A stretch of 64,000 nucleotides of DNA from an uncultured Halorubrum sp. (GTDB lineage: Archaea; Halobacteriota; Halobacteria; Halobacteriales; Haloferacaceae): NCBI RefSeq assembly GCF_937146585.1, contig NZ_CAKZRO010000022.1, positions 1 through 64,000 of the forward strand, written 5' to 3'. The notes below the pieces were generated by a model. The model saw only the letters and a program-made list of their open reading frames with translations, was not told the DNA's origin and made no database searches. How positions within the stretch are numbered: position 1 is the stretch's first letter; every line of letters begins with the position of its first letter. Made by a program: the position numbers and the translations under genes. Below are positions 58,820 through 64,000 of this stretch, in pieces.

Positions 58820-59715
58820 GAGTCGACGCCGACGGCCGCCGGCGGGGTCTTCGGCCACCACCGCTCCGGCCCGTCGCGGGCGACCGTCGAGCGACACTGC
58901 TCCGAGTCCGTACAGCCCCGCGGCCGCTGGTAGGCGATCCCCCGCTCGGCGAGGTACGACACGTACCCGTCGTCGACGCGGTCCAGCTTCTCGTGACACA
59001 CCCACCGGTCGCCGCACGTCCCGGCGGCGACGTTCCGGTACGGGCAGGTGAACGTCGTCTCCTCGATGCCCGCCTCGGACGCGGTCTCGTCGATCCGCAC
59101 GCCGACGGAGCGATACGCCAGCCGAAGCCGGCGGACGACCGCGCTCGGCGACGACGCGCCGAGGAACAGCCCGTGTGCGAGCGCGTACCCGAAGTCGTGG
59201 AGCAGCCGCTCGGTCCGCGTCAGCGACGCCCGATCCCCCTCCAGCCGAGACCGGAGGGTGCCGTACCACTCCGCGACCTCGCGGACGTCGTCGCGCAGCG
59301 CCGTCGCCTCCGCGAGCGCCTCCCGCCGTTCGGTCAGGAGCGTCGGGCCGTCCGAGAGGCGGAACGACGGCACCGCCTCGACGTGTTCGAGCACGCGCTC
59401 GCGGAGGCAGTCGCCGTCGGCGTGCGCCGCGGCGCGCCGGCGGAGCTCGGGGTACCAGTCCCGCGTCAGCGCGCCGTACGCGCCGTCGAGGAGCTCGTCG
59501 ACCCGCCCGAGGTCCGTCACTTCCTCTGTCTCGTCGCGATCCGATCCGTTCGCCCCGCCACGGCCCGCGTCCCTCGCCTCGCCGCGGTCCGCCCCACTCG
59601 CTCTCCCGCGGTCCGCCCCACTCGCTCTCCCGCGTTCCGCCCCGCGCGTCTCGGCGGTCGCTCCCGGGAACGCCTCGACGAGTCGCATAACCTCCGCCGG
59701 CTCCGGTCTTGCCAT
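58816..59715 (-). CDS. Uncharacterised protein with Cys-rich C-terminus
   Basis: A 299-residue protein, not recognised. It has an N-terminal Arg/Asp/Gly-rich repeat region (about 25-60), a helical middle (about 70-200) and a C-terminal 90 residues with CX9C, CX5C and CX5C spacing (CPYRNVAAGTC, CGDRWVC, CTDSEQC). These could bind an Fe-S cluster or zinc. It is translationally coupled to a methyltransferase and inserted with it between rpoF and DUF655. The ATG at 59715 begins MARPEPAEVMRLVEAFPG; the upstream open frame is rejected. Confidence 0.7.
   Translation of the reverse strand: MARPEPAEVMRLVEAFPGATAETRGAERGRASGADRGRASGADRGEARDAGRGGANGSDRDETEEVTDLGRVDELLDGAYGALTRDWYPELRRRAAAHADGDCLRERVLEHVEAVPSFRLSDGPTLLTERREALAEATALRDDVREVAEWYGTLRSRLEGDRASLTRTERLLHDFGYALAHGLFLGASSPSAVVRRLRLAYRSVGVRIDETASEAGIEETTFTCPYRNVAAGTCGDRWVCHEKLDRVDDGYVSYLAERGIAYQRPRGCTDSEQCRSTVARDGPERWWPKTPPAAVGVDS
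59583..59630. repeat. Perfect 24-bp tandem duplication inside a coding region
   Basis: Bases 59583-59606 and 59607-59630 are identical 24-bp units in frame, doubling an eight-residue Arg/Gly/Ala/Ser/Asp unit in the N-terminal region of the Cys-rich protein. Partial copies flank it. This is replication slippage in a low-complexity linker. Confidence 0.8.
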
Positions 59716-59817
59716 GGTACAACGTGACACTCGACGCTCTTGAATCCGCCCGTCGACGGTCTCGGTCGCCTCGGCTTCGCCAGCGGTTTTTTCACCGCTC
59801 GGAGCGTTAAACGATAC

Positions 59818-60468
59818 ATGAACCACGCCGACGGCGACGGGACGCCGGAGGACGACCGAACGGGCGGTGACGACGCCGCAGACGCCGGGGAGACGCCGGA
59901 CGAAGGCGCCGGCGGCGAAGCCGACGACGGGCCGACCGCCGTCCTGCTCGACGTGTTGGTCAACGGCCGCCCCGACGACGACCGCCCGCAGTCCCGCAAG
60001 TCGCCGGTGGCGTACGGGCTCGGCGCCGAATCCTTCGCGCTGTACGAGCTGATGCTCGCCGACGACGCGGACGTCTCGGTCGGCGACCGGATCGGGCTGG
60101 ACGGGCCCGACGTCGGCCGGTACCGCGAGGTGTCGTTCGACGATCTCACCCGGAACGCGGCCGCGGAGATCGAGTACGCGGCCGAGGCGATCGTCGAGGC
60201 CGACGAGGAGCGGTTCGTCGACTTCTACAACGAGGCGGGGCCGATCACCCTCCGGCTCCACCAGCTGAACCTGCTGCCGGGGATCGGCAAGAAGCTGCGG
60301 AACGACCTGTTAGACGAGCGGAAGCGCGGGCCGTTCGAGAGCTTCGCCGACGTCGAGGAGCGCATCGCCGGGCTCCACCGCCCCCGAGAGGTAATCCTCG
60401 AACGGATCGTCGAGGAGATCCGCGAGTCCGACCTGAAGTACCGGACGTTCGTCGGCCGCGAGGACTGA
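59818..60468 (+). CDS. DUF655 RNA-binding-type protein
   Basis: A 216-residue protein of the archaeal DUF655 family, with a degenerate OB-like first half and a helix-hairpin-helix (LNLLPGIGKKLRNDLLDERKR, about 151-171). It is found in nearly all archaea between rpoF and ksgA, suggesting a role in ribosome assembly or RNA handling (context). A short acidic N-terminal extension (about 35 residues) is a halophilic addition. GCGTTAAACG lies about 13-22 bases upstream. Confidence 0.88.
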   Translation: MNHADGDGTPEDDRTGGDDAADAGETPDEGAGGEADDGPTAVLLDVLVNGRPDDDRPQSRKSPVAYGLGAESFALYELMLADDADVSVGDRIGLDGPDVGRYREVSFDDLTRNAAAEIEYAAEAIVEADEERFVDFYNEAGPITLRLHQLNLLPGIGKKLRNDLLDERKRGPFESFADVEERIAGLHRPREVILERIVEEIRESDLKYRTFVGRED

Positions 60469-60561
60469 GCGGCGGCCGGGCCGTCGCCCCTCGCGACCGG
60501 CGCTTCGCCGCCGACGCCCCCGAAACGAGACTTTTACCCGAACACCGCGTGTATCCCGGCC

Positions 60562-61461
60562 ATGACCGACTCACCGACGGGCGAAGCCGCCGGCTACGGG
60601 AGCCGCGATCCCGACGCGCTCGCGCGGCGGGCCGGCGCGCGCGCGGACCCCGACCGCGACCAGCACTTCCTCGTCGACGACCGGGTCCTCGACCGGATTC
60701 CCGGCTACCTCCCGGCCGACGCCGACGGGAGCCACCTCCTCGAGATCGGCGGCGGCGCGGGCGCGCTCACGGACCGCCTGCTGGCGGCGGCGACGGCCGA
60801 CTCGGCCGCGGACCCCGGCCGCGTCACCGTGATCGAGCGCGACGGGACCTTCGCCGACTTCCTCCGCGAGGAGTTCGCCGCCGCGGTCGACGGCGGCCGC
60901 CTCGACGTGGTCGAGGGCGACGCGCTCGACGTCGACCTCCCGCCGTTCTCGGCGTGCGTCGCCAACCTCCCCTACGGCGTCTCCTCGGAGATCGCCTTCC
61001 GCCTGCTCCCCGAGAAGAAGCCGCTCGTGTTGATGTTCCAGGCGGAGTTCGCCGACCGGATGGTGGCGTCGGCGGGCGAGTCCGAGTACGGCCGCCTCTC
61101 GGTGTCGGCGCAGCACTACGCAGACGTGGAGGTCGTCGAGCGCGTCCCGAAGGAGGCGTTCGACCCGCAGCCGGCCGTCGAGAGCGCCGTCGTGCGCTGT
61201 ACGCCGCGCGACCCCGACTACGTCGTCGGCGACGAGGCCTTCTTCCTCCGGTTCGTGAAGGCGCTGTTCACACAGCGGCGGAAGACGGTACGGAACGCGG
61301 TGCGGAACACGGCGCACATCTCCGGGCTCGACGAGCCGGAGGCCGTCGTCGACGCGGCCGACGAGGAGCTGCTGCGTAGCCGCCCGGGGACCCTGGACCC
61401 GGCGGCGTTCGCCGCGCTGGCGGAGCTGGCCCGCGAGCGCGGCTCCCCCACGGAGGCGTGA
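60562..61461 (+). CDS. ksgA: 16S rRNA dimethyladenosine transferase KsgA
   Basis: A 299-residue enzyme with SAM motif HLLEIGGGAGALTDRLL, VIERDGTF, GDALDVDLP and the catalytic NLPYGVSS. The motif QHFLVDDRVLDRI near residue 35 is the KsgA N-terminus. It dimethylates two adjacent adenines near the 3' end of 16S rRNA. CTTTTACCC lies about 23-31 bases before the ATG. It is followed by mscS and hemK. Confidence 0.95.
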   Translation: MTDSPTGEAAGYGSRDPDALARRAGARADPDRDQHFLVDDRVLDRIPGYLPADADGSHLLEIGGGAGALTDRLLAAATADSAADPGRVTVIERDGTFADFLREEFAAAVDGGRLDVVEGDALDVDLPPFSACVANLPYGVSSEIAFRLLPEKKPLVLMFQAEFADRMVASAGESEYGRLSVSAQHYADVEVVERVPKEAFDPQPAVESAVVRCTPRDPDYVVGDEAFFLRFVKALFTQRRKTVRNAVRNTAHISGLDEPEAVVDAADEELLRSRPGTLDPAAFAALAELARERGSPTEA

Positions 61462-61463
61462 CG

Positions 61464-62663
61464 ATGACGGGGTGGATCGGCCTCGTGGCGGCGGTTCAGC
61501 GCGCGCTCACGGGCAACGCGGAGCGGTTCGCCGCCTCCGCGGGCGTCGTCGCGGCCGTGCTGCTCGTCCGGTACCTCACGCGGCGGCTGCGCCACGGCGA
61601 CCGGGACCTGTCCTCCACCCAGCGGCTCCTGCTGTCGGCGGGAGTCGGCGTCGCCACCGCCGCGGGGGCGATCACGCTGATCGCGGTGTGGGACCGGAGC
61701 GGCGCGCTCTTCGAGACGGCGCAGTCGGCGCTCAGCGCCGACCAGGTGTCGAACGTCGTCCTCACCGTGATCCTCTTAGCGATCGCGTACGCGCTCACCG
61801 ACTTCCTCGGGGGCGTCATCCGCGAGATCGGCGCCGAGAGCGCGTCGATCTCCCAACACCAGCAGGAGGTGATACTGCGGATCACGCAGCTGACCGTCTA
61901 CACGTCGGCGGTCCTCGCGGTCGTCGGGCTGTTCACCGACAACGTCGGCAGCCTCCTCGTCGGCGCGGGGTTCCTCGGGATCGTGGTCGGCATGGCGGCC
62001 CGGCAGACGCTCGGCGCGATACTGGCCGGGTTCGTGCTGATGTTCTCCCGGCCGTTCGAGGTCGGCGACTGGGTCGAGGTCGGCGACCACGAGGGGACGG
62101 TGACCGAGATATCGATCATGAGCACGCGCCTGCGGTCGTTCGACGGCGAGGTGATCACGATGCCGAACGACGAGGTCCGCTCGGGGTCGATCGTCGACCG
62201 CTCGCGGCGGAACCGGCTGCGGGTCGAGGTGGAGGTCGGCGTCGACTACGACACCGACGTCGAGCGCGCGGCCGCGGTCCTCGAGGCGGCCGCCGCGGGC
62301 GTCGAGGACGTCGCCGAGATGCCCGAGCCGAACGCCGTGACGAAGCGCTTCGACGACTCCGCGGTCGTGCTTGGGCTGCGGTACTGGATCCGCAACCCGA
62401 GCATGCGGAAGCGCTGGCGGACCCGGACCGCCGCGATGAACGCGATGAAGGGCGCGCTCGAGGACGAGGGGATCGTCATCCCGTTCCCGCAGCAGACGCT
62501 CTCCGCCCGCGCCGAGGGGGCCTCCGGGCCGCAGTTGGACGCGTCGGTCGAGGGCCGGGCGGCGACGCGGTCCGGCTCCGTCGACGCGGACGGCGGCGGT
62601 GAGCCGTCGATCGACGGGTCCGGCGACGGCGACGCGGGCGACGCGGAGGAGGCCGACCGATGA
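61464..62663 (+). CDS. MscS-family mechanosensitive channel
   Basis: A 399-residue protein with about four N-terminal membrane segments and the MscS pore/beta domain (GMAARQTLGAILAGFVLMFS, then RPFEVGDWVEVGDHEGTV). The C-terminal 50 residues are disordered and acidic. These channels release solutes on osmotic downshock. The ATG at 61464 is chosen because GGAGG at 61452-61456 is well spaced; the GTG at 61458 is too close to it. It overlaps hemK by 4 bases. Confidence 0.9.
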   Translation: MTGWIGLVAAVQRALTGNAERFAASAGVVAAVLLVRYLTRRLRHGDRDLSSTQRLLLSAGVGVATAAGAITLIAVWDRSGALFETAQSALSADQVSNVVLTVILLAIAYALTDFLGGVIREIGAESASISQHQQEVILRITQLTVYTSAVLAVVGLFTDNVGSLLVGAGFLGIVVGMAARQTLGAILAGFVLMFSRPFEVGDWVEVGDHEGTVTEISIMSTRLRSFDGEVITMPNDEVRSGSIVDRSRRNRLRVEVEVGVDYDTDVERAAAVLEAAAAGVEDVAEMPEPNAVTKRFDDSAVVLGLRYWIRNPSMRKRWRTRTAAMNAMKGALEDEGIVIPFPQQTLSARAEGASGPQLDASVEGRAATRSGSVDADGGGEPSIDGSGDGDAGDAEEADR

Positions 62664-63253
62664 CCGGCGACGCGAGCGAGAGCGACCTCGCGGCGCGCCG
62701 CGGCCTCGACGACGCCGTCGTCTACCAGCCGGCCGAGGACTCCGGGCTGCTCGCGGAGGCGGCGGTCGCGGAGGCGCACGGGCGCGTGCTGGAGGTCGGC
62801 ACGGGGTCGGGGTGGGTCGCCGCGCGGGTGGGCACCGAGCGCGACCTCGACGTGGTCGGCAGCGACCTCAACCCCCACGCCGCGCGGCAGGCGCGCGACC
62901 GCGGCGTCGAGGCCGCGGTCGCCGACCTCCTCTCGCCGTTCCGCGCGGACGCGTTCGACACGGTGTGTTTCAACCCGCCGTACCTGCCGACCGACCCCGA
63001 CAACGAGTGGGGCGACTGGATGGAGCACGCGCTCTCGGGCGGCGAGTCCGGCCGGGCGCTCATCGAGCCGTTCCTCGCCGACGTCGGTCGCGTCCTCGCG
63101 CCCGACGGGGTCGTCCTCCTGCTCGTCTCCTCGCTCACCGGGTACGACGAGGTCCTCGAACTGATCGACGAGGCCGGCTTCGCGGCCGCCCCCGTCGTCG
63201 AGGAGTCGTTCCCCTTCGAGACGCTCACGGTACTGGCGCTGCGCCGGGCGTAG
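62660..63253 (+). CDS. HemK2/PrmC-type protein methyltransferase
   Basis: A 197-residue methyltransferase with VYQPAEDSGLL near the start, motif I LEVGTGSGWVA and the catalytic FNPPYLP. It belongs to the archaeal/eukaryal HemK2 group, which methylates the GGQ glutamine of release factor aRF1 (family knowledge). It overlaps mscS by 4 bases and ends the ksgA-containing operon. Confidence 0.9.
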   Translation: MTGDASESDLAARRGLDDAVVYQPAEDSGLLAEAAVAEAHGRVLEVGTGSGWVAARVGTERDLDVVGSDLNPHAARQARDRGVEAAVADLLSPFRADAFDTVCFNPPYLPTDPDNEWGDWMEHALSGGESGRALIEPFLADVGRVLAPDGVVLLLVSSLTGYDEVLELIDEAGFAAAPVVEESFPFETLTVLALRRA

Positions 63254-63300
63254 CGAGGGCTCTCGGCGAGAGATTACCACAGAGCATGGAAAGCATTAGC

Positions 63301-63310
63301 AAATATTATA
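63301..63310 (+). promoter_or_regulatory. TATA box of the methionine synthase gene
   Basis: AAATATTATA lies 25-34 bases before the ATG at 63335, within a lower-GC gap of about 80 bases. A near-direct repeat AGCATGG/AGCATTAG (about 63281-63298) sits just upstream and might be a regulatory site. Confidence 0.6.
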
Positions 63311-63334
63311 CGACGGCATATCTTACGGACGGTG

Positions 63335-64000
63335 ATGACCGAACGTGTCGCGGCGACGCCGGGGCTGTATCCGCTCCCGGACCGGGCGAAAGAGACGCTC
63401 TCGGACCTGAAGGGCCACCAGAAGGGGGACCTCCTGAGCGGCGACGAGAGCGAGGCGATCGTGGCAGCGTACGACGAGGTGCGCGCCGAGTACGTCGACG
63501 ACCAGCTGGACGCCGGCTTCGACCTGATCACCGAGGGGCAGGGCCGCTGGGACGACATGATCGCGCACCCGCTGACCGTCAGCGACGCCGTCGAGACCGG
63601 CGGCATCGTCCGGTACTACGACAACAACAACTTCTACCGCGACCCGCGGGTCGTCGACGACCTCGGCTTCTCCGGCGACGTGGCGGACGAGCTGGCGGAC
63701 GCGACCGACCTGCTCGCCGACGCCGACGGGGGCGACGACGCCTCGCTCGCGGCGACGCTCCCGGGGCCCTACTCCCTCGCCGACCTCGCGACGGACGAGC
63801 ACTACGGCGACGCGGCCGAGTTCCAGGCCGCCATCGCCGAGTTCCTCGCGGGCGAGGTCGAGGCGTTCCCCGAACACGAGACGCTGTTCCTGCTCGAACC
63901 GTCGCTCGTCACGAACCCGCCCGCCGAGGGCGACGAGTCGACCGCGACGGACGCGATCGCGACCGTGGCCGACGCGACCGACGCCGACGTGGTCGTCCAG
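63335..64000 (+). CDS. Cobalamin-independent methionine synthase-type protein, 3' part off the window
   Basis: The first 222 residues are present and open to the window edge. TPGLYPLPDRAKETLSDLKG followed by EGQGRWDDMIAHPL and LPGPYSLADLA fits the haloarchaeal MetE-type (UROD/MetE-fold) proteins. These are encoded as two short genes rather than one long one, so a second MetE gene is expected just downstream. They transfer a methyl group from a folate-type donor to homocysteine. The zinc-binding residues would lie beyond the window. Confidence 0.85.
   Translation, partial: MTERVAATPGLYPLPDRAKETLSDLKGHQKGDLLSGDESEAIVAAYDEVRAEYVDDQLDAGFDLITEGQGRWDDMIAHPLTVSDAVETGGIVRYYDNNNFYRDPRVVDDLGFSGDVADELADATDLLADADGGDDASLAATLPGPYSLADLATDEHYGDAAEFQAAIAEFLAGEVEAFPEHETLFLLEPSLVTNPPAEGDESTATDAIATVADATDADVVVQ

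Overview
This window is chromosomal DNA of a haloarchaeon. The bulk is very GC-rich, the proteins are strongly acidic, and many genes are preceded by a T-rich or TATA-like box about 22-35 bases before the start codon with almost no leader. The gene content is archaeal: PriS, GINS, DnaG, RpoF, L21e, GatD, MptA, CheF and a DHH/OB nuclease. Style and composition fit Halorubrum or a close relative; the genus is an inference. No rRNA, tRNA, CRISPR array, insertion sequence or integrase was seen.

Layout. 1-1.7 kb is a lower-GC accessory tail holding the 3' end of a Thr-rich protein gene and a DUF7344-type membrane regulator. 1.7-5.3 kb (minus) is information processing: an aCPSF2-like beta-CASP nuclease, a GINS subunit and the primase small subunit. 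5.4-16.7 kb mixes small membrane proteins, a PadR regulator, gatD plus a GNAT gene, a DUF6498 membrane protein, an A24 prepilin peptidase, archaeal dnaG, a YqcI/YcgG gene overlapping a cysteine hydrolase gene, and a MATE exporter. 16.9-23.2 kb holds an acidic HEAT protein, a secreted phospholipase-D-like protein, a DHH/OB nuclease, and a JAMM protease overlapping FAD synthase.

23.3-30.8 kb is a respiratory block: a heme synthase fusion (CtaA-like half plus CtaB), a CcoI-type copper ATPase and a ba3-type oxidase with small subunits. 31.2-34.4 kb is a sulfur/redox block: TusA-like protein, sulfide:quinone-reductase-like flavoprotein, DUF1641 protein, thioredoxin and a SufU-like scaffold, with a perfect inverted repeat over its promoter. 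A stretch of nested hairpins (about 35.22-35.43 kb) lies before glmM.

37.6-46.3 kb carries a three-gene RecA/KaiC-like cassette and then a chemotaxis cluster (cheW, cheB, cheA, cheR, a HEAT protein and cheF) that links receptor signalling to the archaellum; cheY, cheC and cheD are not in the window. 46.4-50.1 kb encodes four enzymes that together match the non-carboxylating pentose bisphosphate route of haloarchaea: a HAD phosphatase, a class II aldolase, ribose-1,5-bisphosphate isomerase and a PfkB kinase. They would turn nucleoside-derived ribose 1-phosphate into DHAP and glycolaldehyde.

50-57 kb holds a Tat lipoprotein, an asparaginase, a DUF255 thioredoxin-fold protein, a TrmB regulator and mptA. 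56.9-63.3 kb is the archaeal L21e-rpoF-DUF655-ksgA-hemK block, here split by uspA and two minus-strand genes (a methyltransferase and a Cys-rich protein) and also carrying an mscS channel. The window ends inside a cobalamin-independent methionine synthase gene.
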